A DNA stretch of 64,000 bases from an uncultured Clostridia bacterium. GTDB taxonomy: Bacteria > Bacillota > Clostridia > Christensenellales > Pumilibacteraceae. The number at the start of each line of letters is the position of its first letter. Position 1 is the first letter of the stretch. The stretch spans positions 124,001 to 188,000 of the forward strand of contig CALVTM010000001.1 in assembly GCA_944362615.1 (NCBI GenBank), in the 5' to 3' direction. The notes under the pieces were generated by a model that was not told the DNA's origin, ran no database searches, and saw nothing but the letters and a program-made list of their open reading frames with translations. Shown here one piece after another: positions 24,622-34,245 of the stretch. The translations under genes were made by a program, and so were the position numbers.

Positions 24622-25897
24622 TACCGGTGTCCCTTCCTGCCGTAAGACGTACGGCATATTCGGTGTCGGCGTCGGTCGCAAGTACTCTTCCAGTCGCCAT
24701 TCCGATCACCGCAAGCACCTCGCTGCCGCTTGCAATGTACAGCAAACGCGCACGCAGATACCTCGGCACTTTTTTATCTATAAGCCAGTCGCTCAGTGAC
24801 TTTCTGTTACCGCCGTAAGGAATGAATACGTCCCCTTCACGCCGTGTACGTATCACTGCATCGGCAGGCAGTTTCGCAAGATCGATTATACTTCCGTTAG
24901 CGTCCGCTCTTTCATCCGTCCGCTCGGCAAGTACATATCTTCCGCCGAAGAACCTGGTCATTCCCAGGCTGAACGGATGCTGTTCGTCAGGCAGGCTTAC
25001 TTTCGCAAATATACGTATGCCGTCCCTTTCCTTTTCGGCGCGGTAACCGTGCGGAAGATCCACCCCGGCTCCGGTACGCGCTTCCGAAAGCGCAGTTATC
25101 GCTTTTATGTGTTCGGACGTATAGTCAAAATCCAGTCCTGCCGCAAGCAACGCGGCAAGTACCGTATCGCCGTGTACATTGCCCGGCGCTATTATCGCAC
25201 AGCCGTCAGACACCTTTTCGACTCCTGCCGCTCCGCCTACACACTTAGCAGCATTCCCCAGCCTCGTGACCGCTTCATCCACTCCCGGATACCTACTGCG
25301 GATCAGAGGCAGCACCTTATTCCTGATGTAATTGCGGGCATAATCACTGTCCGCATTCGTGCTGTCTTCGGAATAAGGAACGCGGTAAAGCCGGACATAT
25401 TCGTTAATTTCCTCTCTCGTGCATCCGATAAGCGGTCTGATTATTCCGCCGTCGCATTCGGTGGGACCGGTAAGCCCGTTTATTCCGCAACCGCGGAAAA
25501 TGTGCATGAGCACAGACTCTGTTCTGTCCGACATGTTGTGCGCCGTCATGACGCGCAAGCCCGATTCCGCGAATATTTTTTTACGGACTATGCGGGCTTC
25601 CGTCTCCAGACTTCTTCCGTGCTCCTGCGCAAGCGCCGGAACGTTTACCCGGAAAGACCGGCATACTATTCCATGGTCGCTGCACCAACATTCCACCAAC
25701 TGCTCATCCGCGTCAGCTTCAGCGCCTCGTATCATATGGTTAACGTGAAGCACTGTCAGATCGCAGGACGGTATAAGTGAAAAACGAACGATACAATCCA
25801 GCAAACACATAGAGTCGCGTCCGCCGCTCACCGCAACCGCTACCGCGCCATGCACATAAGTGTTTATTATTTTTTTGACTTTATCCGTCAGATCCAT
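24605..25897 (-). CDS. tilS: tRNA(Ile)-lysidine synthase
   Basis: TilS attaches lysine to C34 of the tRNA-Ile that reads AUA, an essential step. The PP-loop AVSGGRDSMCLLD lies near residue 22, and HNMSDRTESVLMHIFRG near 122. The C-terminal substrate-recognition domains bring the length to 430. It follows guaB by six bases and overlaps hpt. Confidence 0.95.
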   Translation of the reverse strand: MDLTDKVKKIINTYVHGAVAVAVSGGRDSMCLLDCIVRFSLIPSCDLTVLHVNHMIRGAEADADEQLVECWCSDHGIVCRSFRVNVPALAQEHGRSLETEARIVRKKIFAESGLRVMTAHNMSDRTESVLMHIFRGCGINGLTGPTECDGGIIRPLIGCTREEINEYVRLYRVPYSEDSTNADSDYARNYIRNKVLPLIRSRYPGVDEAVTRLGNAAKCVGGAAGVEKVSDGCAIIAPGNVHGDTVLAALLAAGLDFDYTSEHIKAITALSEARTGAGVDLPHGYRAEKERDGIRIFAKVSLPDEQHPFSLGMTRFFGGRYVLAERTDERADANGSIIDLAKLPADAVIRTRREGDVFIPYGGNRKSLSDWLIDKKVPRYLRARLLYIASGSEVLAVIGMATGRVLATDADTEYAVRLTAGRDTGNDWTQ

Positions 25898-25903
25898 AAT
25901 CCT

Positions 25904-27397
<1,494 letters not shown>

Positions 27398-27409
27398 TTA
27401 TTCTCGTCT

Positions 27410-28351
27410 TTATATTTTCTTTATCGTGTCCGCAAACGCGGAAAATGCCGCGCTCACTCTGTCCTGAGTCCAAACCGACTCAAATATGTTGTCCCCGGAC
27501 GCCTGCTCCATAGCAGACGCAAGCCGATATATCTTATATTGCATGTATGCTTTGGCAAACCCGTCCTCCATCTGAGCAGCCACGGCTCCGATCGTATCGC
27601 TACCCGCGGCTATCAGCAGAGAATAAGTCTGCAGAACGGATATATCGGAAGAGTTTTCCGCATACGCCGTGAGCCCTTCAAACGAATAATACATGTTTTC
27701 GCTGATGAGATCACCTGCCATATCCACGACAAGTATGCCGAGCGCGTCTCCGAACGTTTCGCATTCCGCAAAATCCTCACCCAGATCTCCGGCATACGGC
27801 TCGTCTGAGAGCGCACACATTGCGGTCACTCTCTGTCCGAATACATAATAATCGTATCCGTATATCGTACAAAGTATCTCCGGAGAAGATGAATATTTGT
27901 CCGCGTAATACGCATCCATTACTTCAGAATGCGTGGTATGGCAGTTCGCCGTCTCATATCTGCGCGTAAAACCGTAAAGGTATTCGGCATGTGATACGGA
28001 ATCGTTTTCCGTGAAAGCTACGGAAGATACCTCCACACCGTCCGCTATCAGACGAATGTATTCGCAATCGTCAGTACAGTCGCCCGAGTGGTCCATACGA
28101 TCAGCAGCCGCATCCGCATAGACCGTCGCCATGCCGTACGCCCCCATTGAGCGGTACATTTCCATGAATACGCGCGGCGCAAGACTGCCTACCAGCGATA
28201 CAATAAGTACGAAAATTGCAATAAATACGAAAAACGATACCACCGCCGTCCTGATCACAAGAGAACGGAGCGAACCGGATACTCGTGAAGTTTCAGCCCG
28301 GATTTCTTCGGTAACGTCATTATTATGCTTGTCGAACCCGTCTTTGTCCAT
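27410..28351 (-). CDS. Single-pass membrane protein of unknown function
   Basis: The 313-residue protein has a short charged cytoplasmic start, one membrane helix at about residues 31-57 and a large outside domain rich in Asp, Tyr, Ala and Ser. It contains a CTDDCEY Cys pair. No known domain is recognisable, and no signalling domain follows, so it is not a typical sensor kinase. A promoter with an extended -10 precedes it, with only about five leader bases. It is probably the first gene of the guaB operon. Confidence 0.6.
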   Translation of the reverse strand: MDKDGFDKHNNDVTEEIRAETSRVSGSLRSLVIRTAVVSFFVFIAIFVLIVSLVGSLAPRVFMEMYRSMGAYGMATVYADAAADRMDHSGDCTDDCEYIRLIADGVEVSSVAFTENDSVSHAEYLYGFTRRYETANCHTTHSEVMDAYYADKYSSSPEILCTIYGYDYYVFGQRVTAMCALSDEPYAGDLGEDFAECETFGDALGILVVDMAGDLISENMYYSFEGLTAYAENSSDISVLQTYSLLIAAGSDTIGAVAAQMEDGFAKAYMQYKIYRLASAMEQASGDNIFESVWTQDRVSAAFSAFADTIKKI

Positions 28352-28362
28352 TGTTACTCTGT

Positions 28363-28391
28363 ATTATATCATGTCCGGAGTTTTTAGTAAA
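28363..28391 (-). promoter_or_regulatory. Promoter of the membrane protein-guaB run
   Basis: TTTACT at 28386-28391, a 17-base spacer and TATAAT at 28363-28368 with TGA before it, on the minus strand. Only 11 bases separate the -10 from the ATG, so the leader is very short. Confidence 0.7.
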
Positions 28392-28437
28392 ATGTTTTTT
28401 ATCCCTTTATAAAATTTTCAGCAATTATACTGCGCTT

Positions 28438-29073
28438 TTATGTTCTGACGACCCTCACTTCGCCGCTCTCCGCATCTATCAGCATGGATGAGCTACTGCT
28501 TTCCGTACGGAAAGAAACGTACCAGTATCTGCCGTTGCCCGTAACGCTGTTACGCGTAAGACGCAAAATGATTTCGCCGTCGTCCGGCAGAGTTTCGCGC
28601 GCAAGAGTCAAAGCATATTCCCCGTCTACTCCGGGTAGCTGACTGCTTGCCGTCAATGTTTTACCGTTGACGGTAATATCCAGCTGACATGTGTCGTCAT
28701 CCAGTCTGACCGGTATCTCTGCCGAATAGCCGTCCCGGAACGGATGGGGCGACAACATAACCTCCACCTCCCTGTCTCCTGCAACAAATGAAGCCGGGAT
28801 CTCTTCGGAAGAGCCGGGACCGGTTAGTGTTATCACCGTATAGTCCGTTTTTTCCCTTGAGCTTTTACCGTCTGCGGCATAAGGATCCTCACGTACTCCG
28901 CTTATTACGGTAACGCGCATTCCGTCCCCTTCGCCCTCCAGCATTACCGGACGGTAATCCGCAATCCGCGCGTAACTGCGCTCAAGCTCGGTTTTGCCGC
29001 ATGCAGTCATGAATACAACCGGTATCGCGGCAATGATCAGCAAAATTAAAAATATAGCGGTATGTTTTCTCAT
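28438..29073 (-). CDS. Lipoprotein of unknown function
   Basis: The N-terminus has a lipoprotein signal: a basic start, a hydrophobic core and the lipobox MTAC ending at Cys25 (FMTACGK). The mature part is about 185 residues, rich in beta-strand patterns, Asp, Arg and Ser, with no known domain. The ATG lies inside a perfect 8-base inverted repeat and has no Shine-Dalgarno. It is the last gene behind rpiB (43-base gap). Confidence 0.7.
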   Translation of the reverse strand: MRKHTAIFLILLIIAAIPVVFMTACGKTELERSYARIADYRPVMLEGEGDGMRVTVISGVREDPYAADGKSSREKTDYTVITLTGPGSSEEIPASFVAGDREVEVMLSPHPFRDGYSAEIPVRLDDDTCQLDITVNGKTLTASSQLPGVDGEYALTLARETLPDDGEIILRLTRNSVTGNGRYWYVSFRTESSSSSMLIDAESGEVRVVRT

Positions 29074-29106
29074 ACCGCAATATATTTCATAAAATCTGAT
29101 TTTATG
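29057..29106 (-). promoter_or_regulatory. Two inverted repeats around the lipoprotein start codon
   Basis: GCGGTATG at 29057-29064 pairs with CATACCGC at 29071-29078, burying the start codon at 29071-29073. Just upstream, CATAAAATC at 29088-29096 and GATTTTATG at 29098-29106 form a 9-1-9 palindrome. The first may control translation; the second may be an operator or a hairpin. Confidence 0.5.
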
Positions 29107-29116
29107 AGGAAATACC

Positions 29117-29566
29117 TCAGGAGTTCTTCTCCGCCGCCATCATTTTATTTATACGGCGGGTATGTCTTTCCGCACCGGAGTACGGCGTCGACAGGAAAAT
29201 ATCCACTATCTTCAGTGCAAGACCTTCGCCGGTCACGCGCGCACCAAGCGCAAGCATGTTCGCATCGTTATGCTGTCTCGTAGCTTCCGCAGAAAAACAA
29301 TCGGTCACATGGGCGCACCGTATACCCGGTACTTTGTTTGCGCACATGCTCATACCTATGCCCGTTCCGCATACAAGTATACCCATGTCGCATTCCCCGC
29401 GTGCAACGGCTTCGCTCGCCGGAAACGCATAGTCGGGATAATCCGCCGTGGGCAGTTCTTCCGAAAGTCCGTAGTCTGCAATTTCATAACCTTTATCTTC
29501 AAGATGCTTTTTTATCACGTCTTTAAGCTGTCTGCCTGCATTGTCCGCACCAAGTGATATTTTCAT
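29117..29566 (-). CDS. rpiB: Ribose 5-phosphate isomerase B
   Basis: RpiB interconverts ribose 5-phosphate and ribulose 5-phosphate in the pentose phosphate pathway. The N-terminal GADNAGRQLK, the catalytic Cys in GILVCGTGIGMSMCANK near residue 68 and the NDANMLALGAR block near 100 are typical. The length is 149. It follows the phosphatase gene by nine bases, as in the ywlC-E-F cluster of Bacillus subtilis. Confidence 0.96.
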   Translation of the reverse strand: MKISLGADNAGRQLKDVIKKHLEDKGYEIADYGLSEELPTADYPDYAFPASEAVARGECDMGILVCGTGIGMSMCANKVPGIRCAHVTDCFSAEATRQHNDANMLALGARVTGEGLALKIVDIFLSTPYSGAERHTRRINKMMAAEKNS

Positions 29567-29575
29567 ATGTCCTCC

Positions 29576-30091
29576 TCAAAGTTCCAGCTTGTGTTCGTTC
29601 TGAAATTTGCGTACCGCCGCCTCAAGAGGCGCGCATAATTTGGTTATAAGTTCCGCCGCTCTGCGGTACGCGTCCATTCCCCTGCCATACGGATCGGGGA
29701 TATCTTCGCCTATCAGCTCTCCTGCCGTGCCTACTATTCTGAAATTACCGTCGCTCGCCGCGTAGCCGTATGCGGACGAGTACATCAGTTCCGTGCGATT
29801 CTCTTCGGACATACACACGATTATATCCGCATTCTGAAGTATGTCCACAGTAACACGTCTGCTCTTGTGCGGACGTACGGTCATGTTCATCTCACTGAGT
29901 ACGCCGACAGCTTCCGGCTGCATCGGACGATTATTATCCGCAAATACACCGGCGCTCGATACGTCCGCCATCGATGCGCACTTGTTCCTGCGAAGATAAT
30001 CGGAGAATATCTGCTCCGCCATTGGCGAACGACAGGTATTTCCGGTACATACGAATAATACGTTTACTTTTTCTCTTTTGCCCTGCTGCAT
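29576..30091 (-). CDS. Low-molecular-weight phosphatase, YwlE-like (protein-arginine phosphatase type)
   Basis: The phosphate-binding loop CTGNTCRSPMAEQIF is near residue 15, and the general-acid DP is in DIPDPYG near residue 135. In Bacillus YwlE the Thr in CTGNTCR gives specificity for phosphoarginine, whereas tyrosine phosphatases have Ile there; this protein has the Thr. It lies between the Sua5-type gene and rpiB, matching the ywlC-ywlE-ywlF order. It may reverse McsB-type arginine phosphorylation, although no mcsB lies in the window. Confidence 0.85.
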   Translation of the reverse strand: MQQGKREKVNVLFVCTGNTCRSPMAEQIFSDYLRRNKCASMADVSSAGVFADNNRPMQPEAVGVLSEMNMTVRPHKSRRVTVDILQNADIIVCMSEENRTELMYSSAYGYAASDGNFRIVGTAGELIGEDIPDPYGRGMDAYRRAAELITKLCAPLEAAVRKFQNEHKLEL

Positions 30092-30116
30092 GTTGTTACC
30101 GTCTCCGTGATGGCGG

Positions 30117-31118
30117 TCAGATCACTTTACCGCCGCTCAGCTTTATCAATCGGGAGAGCACCGTGGTTCCCATTCCGCCCATTGGCACTCCCTCCGCAAT
30201 GATCAGATTATAATCAAGGTTTTCCGCTTCGCGTATGCGCTCAAACAGAAGCTTCGCATATTCCGCAACGCTTTCGCCCATAAGCATGACATTTCTGCCT
30301 TTGTACTTATCCGCGTTGAAGTTCATACAAAATATGACCGGACGATAGCCGTGTACGTTTTTGTTCGAATCGTAGTACTTGTTTATGACGTCGCTCATGT
30401 TGTCGTAAAAAGCAGAGAACACAAGCTCAGCCTTGGGTACGTATCCGACTGGCACCTTGAGCGCGGCAAGAGTGTCCACCATCACCTTTTCCGTGTCAAG
30501 ATCGCCTATGACTTTTGCGACTTCGTCTATTTCAACTGCCCCGGCACGCAGCACTTTCGGGGGCGTCTTGGTCATGTCGACAATAGTGCTCTCCAGTCCG
30601 AGAGGACACATCCCTCCGTCAAGAATGACCGGTATCTTGCCTTTAAGGTCGTCATAGACATGCGACGCACGCGTCGGTGAAGGACGCGCACTCGTATTCG
30701 CCGACGGCGCACATACGGGAACGCCCGCCTTGCTTATAAGTTCAAGCGCCACTTTGTGATCGGGCATACGCACGGCAACGGTATCGTATCCCGCCGTGAC
30801 TATGTCCGGAACATTCCCCTTTTTGGGAAGCACAAGCGTAAGTGCGCCGGGCATAAACGTATCGATCAGCTTACGCGCGCCTTCGTTCACTTCCGCTACC
30901 GAATAGATCTGCTGCTTATCAGCAACATGTATTATAAGCGGATTGGTCGCCGGTCTGCCCTTGGCTTTGAATATTTTAGCTGCGGCGACCGCGTCCAGAG
31001 CGTTTGCTCCAAGACCGTATACCGTTTCGGTCGGGAAAGCCACCACTTCCCCTTTCTTAAGCATTTCCGCGCACTTAGCTATATTTTCTTCATTTGCTTC
31101 AAGAATAACCGTGTCCAT
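30117..31118 (-). CDS. Threonylcarbamoyl-AMP synthase, Sua5 type
   Basis: The enzyme makes threonylcarbamoyl-AMP from threonine, bicarbonate and ATP for t6A37 of ANN-decoding tRNAs. The YrdC domain starts with KGEVVAFPTETVYGLGANA and contains KGRPATNPLIIHV near residue 48 and APSANTSARPSPT near 142. The C-terminal Sua5 domain follows from about 200, giving 333 residues. I chose the ATG at 31118, with AGAGG before it; an upstream in-frame extension has no support. It is the first gene of the phosphatase-rpiB-lipoprotein operon. Confidence 0.94.
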   Translation of the reverse strand: MDTVILEANEENIAKCAEMLKKGEVVAFPTETVYGLGANALDAVAAAKIFKAKGRPATNPLIIHVADKQQIYSVAEVNEGARKLIDTFMPGALTLVLPKKGNVPDIVTAGYDTVAVRMPDHKVALELISKAGVPVCAPSANTSARPSPTRASHVYDDLKGKIPVILDGGMCPLGLESTIVDMTKTPPKVLRAGAVEIDEVAKVIGDLDTEKVMVDTLAALKVPVGYVPKAELVFSAFYDNMSDVINKYYDSNKNVHGYRPVIFCMNFNADKYKGRNVMLMGESVAEYAKLLFERIREAENLDYNLIIAEGVPMGGMGTTVLSRLIKLSGGKVI

Positions 31119-31154
31119 TGTATACCTCTTCCATTGATGGTTATAATCTTCCGT

Positions 31155-31526
31155 ATGAATATAAGCAGGTTTACCGACAGATGCGGATTGAGACTGCTCA
31201 TCTTTCTCGTCTGCTACATGATCACCGGACTGAATTCTCCGTCCGCTCCGCTGCATATAATCGCAGCAACCGCAGCGGCGCTCGCTGCCGCAGGCGCACT
31301 TGACTCGCTCCTGTTCAAAGACCTGAGCGCCGTCGGGGTAAAACCAAAGTTATCGCCCGCAATGCTGGTCAAATCCATGCTCAGACGCGAAAACGCCAAG
31401 AGGTTCATCACAGCCGCAATCATACTCGGCGCGTTGTCAGTCCTTCTTCCCTTTGCCGTCTGGTACGTCGTCTCCGCATGCTGCTGCGCCGTCATCGCCG
31501 TCATCTGTCTTGCCGCCAAAAACTGA
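31155..31526 (+). CDS. Small membrane protein of unknown function
   Basis: The 123-residue product has about four hydrophobic segments and a short basic middle. I chose the ATG at 31155, seven bases after a TATAAT at 31142-31147 and without a Shine-Dalgarno, so the mRNA may be leaderless. The last 90 bases are shared, in antisense, with the gene ending at 31437; in that stretch this frame encodes hydrophobic residues and the other encodes Asp and Gly. No family is recognised. Confidence 0.5.
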   Translation: MNISRFTDRCGLRLLIFLVCYMITGLNSPSAPLHIIAATAAALAAAGALDSLLFKDLSAVGVKPKLSPAMLVKSMLRRENAKRFITAAIILGALSVLLPFAVWYVVSACCCAVIAVICLAAKN

Positions 31527-31823
31527 ATCGTCTGCGAAAGCATCTACGTCCGCATTTGTGACGTCTTTGTCCTCGGATTCGTCGTTCACGGGCGGCTGAT
31601 CGTTACTTTCTTCCCATTCACGCACGCGCTTGTTAAATACATATGCCGGAATGAAAAATATCAGAGTCGCCAAAAATAACACTAAAGTCAGCGTTCCGAG
31701 AAAACCGCCTATGCTCTCGTTATCCAGATTGAACAGGCTCAGGCAAAGACATACGGTAAATCCCGCGGCGCACACAAGTCCTATTATGGCAAGTATTCTG
31801 CTTATCAGTTTAAGTTTCTTCAT
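31437..31823 (-). CDS. Small membrane protein with acidic tail
   Basis: The 128-residue protein has two membrane helices in its first 65 residues, then a cytoplasmic tail very rich in Asp, Gly and Glu. The ATG at 31823 has no Shine-Dalgarno; a TATTAT at 31830-31835 ends six bases before it and a TTGCTT lies 18 bases further up, so transcription may start at the ATG. It is divergent from the lysine riboswitch operon. The function is unknown. Confidence 0.55.
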   Translation of the reverse strand: MKKLKLISRILAIIGLVCAAGFTVCLCLSLFNLDNESIGGFLGTLTLVLFLATLIFFIPAYVFNKRVREWEESNDQPPVNDESEDKDVTNADVDAFADDSVFGGKTDDGDDGAAACGDDVPDGKGKKD

Positions 31824-31829
31824 TTAATT

Positions 31830-31859
31830 ATAATAACACAAAAAAACCAGAAAAAGCAA
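31830..31859 (-). promoter_or_regulatory. Candidate promoter abutting the start codon of the acidic-tail protein
   Basis: On the minus strand, TTGCTT at 31854-31859, an 18-base spacer and TATTAT at 31830-31835, then six bases and the ATG. The -35 is a partial match. Confidence 0.45.
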
Positions 31860-31870
31860 GCGAAATAGGC

Positions 31871-31899
31871 TTGACAACATATGTTTAATATGGTATCAT
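31871..31899 (+). promoter_or_regulatory. Promoter of the lysine riboswitch and asd-dapA
   Basis: Perfect TTGACA at 31871-31876, a 17-base spacer and TATCAT at 31894-31899 with a TGG before it (extended -10). Transcription should start near 31906. Confidence 0.85.
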
Positions 31900-31905
31900 C
31901 AGTGT

Positions 31906-32130
31906 ATATTTCGATGAGGAGCGTCGAGCATCAGTAGCGACCGGAAAGCACTTCCGATGAGTGGGTCGCAAAAGGGCATCGTCGCCGAGATCGCACCGCA
32001 TTTCGGAAGACGGCGCGATCGGTTGCCGAAGATAATATCGCGGCGACTGTCACGCACTGCGTGGAGAGCATTGGAAGCGCATATGACGTTTACGATCCTT
32101 GTCGAACATGACAAGGATATTTTATTTTCG
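31906..32130 (+). ncRNA. Lysine riboswitch (L-box) with terminator platform
   Basis: Conserved L-box blocks appear in order: GAGGAGCG near 31915, CATCAGTAG near 31929, AAAAGGGCATCGTCGCCGA near 31970 and CTGTCA...TGGAGAGC at about 32047-32069. They are followed by a 9-base stem (32095-32103 with 32110-32118) and a T-rich tail, which is the likely terminator formed when lysine is bound. It directly precedes asd and dapA, the first steps towards lysine. The tail is interrupted by A bases, so termination may be leaky. Confidence 0.9.
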
Positions 32131-32138
32131 GAGGTAAT

Positions 32139-33170
32139 ATGAAAGAATACAAAGTCGCCGTCGTCGGCGCAACCGGTATGGTAGGCAGAAAGATGCTTCA
32201 GGTCCTTGCTGAGAGAAAGTTTCCCGTCGGTGAACTGATCCCCTTTGCTTCGGCTAAGAGCGCAGGCAAAGAAATTGAGTGGTGCGGCAAGAAATACACC
32301 GTTGTTGAAACCAACGAGGAAAATATCAAACGTGCAGCTGCCGAGATCGTAATTATGAGCGCCGGCGGAAGCGCAAGCGGTAAGTTCTCACCGATGTTCG
32401 CCGCTGCAGGCGGTATCGTTATCGATAACTCCGCGTTCTGGCGTATGGATAAGGACGTCCCTCTCGTCGTTCCCGAAGTCAATCCGGAAGATGCGTTCAA
32501 TCACCCGAAGGGTATTATCGCAAACCCTAACTGCTCTACGATCCAGGCTATGGTCGCACTGAAACCGCTTAATGACGCTTTCGGTATCAAGCGCGTTATC
32601 TATACGACTTTCCAGGCGGTTTCCGGCGCCGGCGTAAAGGGATATGCAGACCTTGATAACGGCATGAAGGCTTATGCGGAGGGCAAGAGTGATTATGAGC
32701 TTCAGAAGTTCCCCCGCCCTATCGCAGGTAACTGTCTGCCCGAGATCGACATATTATTGGATAACGGATACTACAAGGAAGAGCAGAAGATGATCGACGA
32801 AACGCACAAGATCCTTCACGCTCCCGATATGAAAGTTACCGCAACGTGCGTGCGCGTTCCCGTGTTCTACGGTCACAGCGAAAGCGTCAATATCGAATTC
32901 GAGAAGTCTGCTTCTCCTGAAGATGTACGCGCCGTTCTCGAAAAGGCGCCCGGCGTTATCGTTGTGGACGATCCGGCAAATCACGGATACCCTACCGCTC
33001 TTGAATGCGCGGATAAGGATGAGGTCTTCGTCGGCAGAATACGTAAGGATTTCACCGTAGACAGCGGCGTGAATATGTGGATCGTTGCCGACAATATCCG
33101 CAAAGGTGCAGCTACGAATGCCGTTCAGATCGCACAGCTGCTTGTCGGAAAGGATTGCAACAGGGGTTAA
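32139..33170 (+). CDS. asd: Aspartate-semialdehyde dehydrogenase
   Basis: Asd reduces aspartyl phosphate to aspartate semialdehyde with NADPH, at the branch between lysine and threonine/methionine. The N-terminal VVGATGMVGRKML loop, the catalytic Cys in NPNCSTIQ near residue 130 and the C-terminal active-site region around VRVPVFYGHSE near 240 are diagnostic. GGAGG lies five bases before the ATG. It is under lysine riboswitch control. Confidence 0.98.
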   Translation: MKEYKVAVVGATGMVGRKMLQVLAERKFPVGELIPFASAKSAGKEIEWCGKKYTVVETNEENIKRAAAEIVIMSAGGSASGKFSPMFAAAGGIVIDNSAFWRMDKDVPLVVPEVNPEDAFNHPKGIIANPNCSTIQAMVALKPLNDAFGIKRVIYTTFQAVSGAGVKGYADLDNGMKAYAEGKSDYELQKFPRPIAGNCLPEIDILLDNGYYKEEQKMIDETHKILHAPDMKVTATCVRVPVFYGHSESVNIEFEKSASPEDVRAVLEKAPGVIVVDDPANHGYPTALECADKDEVFVGRIRKDFTVDSGVNMWIVADNIRKGAATNAVQIAQLLVGKDCNRG

Positions 33171-33199
33171 CACCCTGCCTGCAGGGATCAATGCCCTGC
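33161..33199 (+). repeat. Cluster of small hairpins between asd and dapA
   Basis: CAGGG/CCCTG at 33161-33177 spans the asd stop, and GCAGGG/GCCCTGC at 33181-33199 follows directly. No T-run is present, so the hairpins probably shape mRNA stability or coupling rather than end transcription. Confidence 0.45.
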
Positions 33200-33227
33200 T
33201 CCCCGTAAGGGAATAAAGGAGTTTATC

Positions 33228-34109
33228 ATGAGTATTTTCAAAGGGGTGGGAGTTGCGCTCGTAACGCCCATGGACGAAAACGGAATCAACCTGACTGAGT
33301 ACGGCAAGCTGATCGACCACGTTATCAACGGCGGCGCTAAAGCCATATTCGTCGGCGGAACTACCGGCGAACCGTGCACCATGACAACGGAGGAGCGTAT
33401 CCAGATGTTCCGTTTCGCAGTCAAGCATACGGCTAAGCGCGTTCCCGTCATAATCGGTACGGGAAGCAATAACACCGCAAATGCCGTCGAAATGAGTAAG
33501 ATAGCGGAAAGAGAAGGTGCGGATGGTCTGCTCGTTGTTACCCCCTACTACAATAAGTGTACGCAGAACGGACTTATCGCTCACTACACAGCAATAGCAG
33601 ATGCCGTCAATATCCCCCTCGTACTGTATAACGTACCTACCCGTACGGGCGTGCGTATACAGCCGGCTACCGCGCTTAAACTCAGCGAACACCCCAACAT
33701 AGCAGCAATCAAGGATGCAAGCGAAAATATAGACGACCTGCTCGAGATGTGCAGAGTCTGCCGCGGAAAACTGGATATCTACAGCGGTAACGACAGCTAT
33801 ACGGTTTTCCTTATGGCTCTCGGTGCAATCGGCGTTGTGTCCGTTGTCGCAAACGTAGTCCCCGATCGCATGACGGCAGTGACCGATGCATGCTTCGCCG
33901 GTGACTTTGCTAAAGCACGTGAACTCGCGTTCAATCTCGACCCGCTCGCCAAAGCGCTGTTCTGCGAAGTAAATCCTATTCCCACGAAAAAAGCACTTGA
34001 ATACATAGGTATAAAAGCAGGTAAACCCCGTATGCCGCTTACCGAGCTTGAGCCCGCTCACGCTGAATCGCTCAAGAAAGTTATGACAGATCTTGGTATT
34101 ATCGGGTAA
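33228..34109 (+). CDS. dapA: 4-hydroxy-tetrahydrodipicolinate synthase
   Basis: DapA condenses pyruvate with aspartate semialdehyde, the first committed step to lysine and diaminopimelate. GGTTGEPCTMT near residue 43, the Tyr in LYNVPTRTGVRI near 135 and the Schiff-base Lys in AAIKDASEN near 163 are present. The length of 293 is normal. An AAAGGAG precedes the ATG. It is co-transcribed with asd. Confidence 0.98.
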   Translation: MSIFKGVGVALVTPMDENGINLTEYGKLIDHVINGGAKAIFVGGTTGEPCTMTTEERIQMFRFAVKHTAKRVPVIIGTGSNNTANAVEMSKIAEREGADGLLVVTPYYNKCTQNGLIAHYTAIADAVNIPLVLYNVPTRTGVRIQPATALKLSEHPNIAAIKDASENIDDLLEMCRVCRGKLDIYSGNDSYTVFLMALGAIGVVSVVANVVPDRMTAVTDACFAGDFAKARELAFNLDPLAKALFCEVNPIPTKKALEYIGIKAGKPRMPLTELEPAHAESLKKVMTDLGIIG

Positions 34110-34125
34110 AATTAAACGTTTCACG

Positions 34126-34155
34126 GACGTACCCGCTTTTGCGGGTACGTCTTTG
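34126..34155 (+). terminator. Terminator of asd-dapA
   Basis: An 11-base perfect stem (34126-34136 with 34141-34151) with a TTTT loop is followed by TTTGTTGTTT. Confidence 0.85.
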
Positions 34156-34245
34156 TTGTTTGACGAACTGCCGCTGCCGGCGTTTTATTTTACCCCGGCA
34201 TGTCGAAATTTGTCGGATTTTATCAATAGCATGGAGGGTCTTTAC

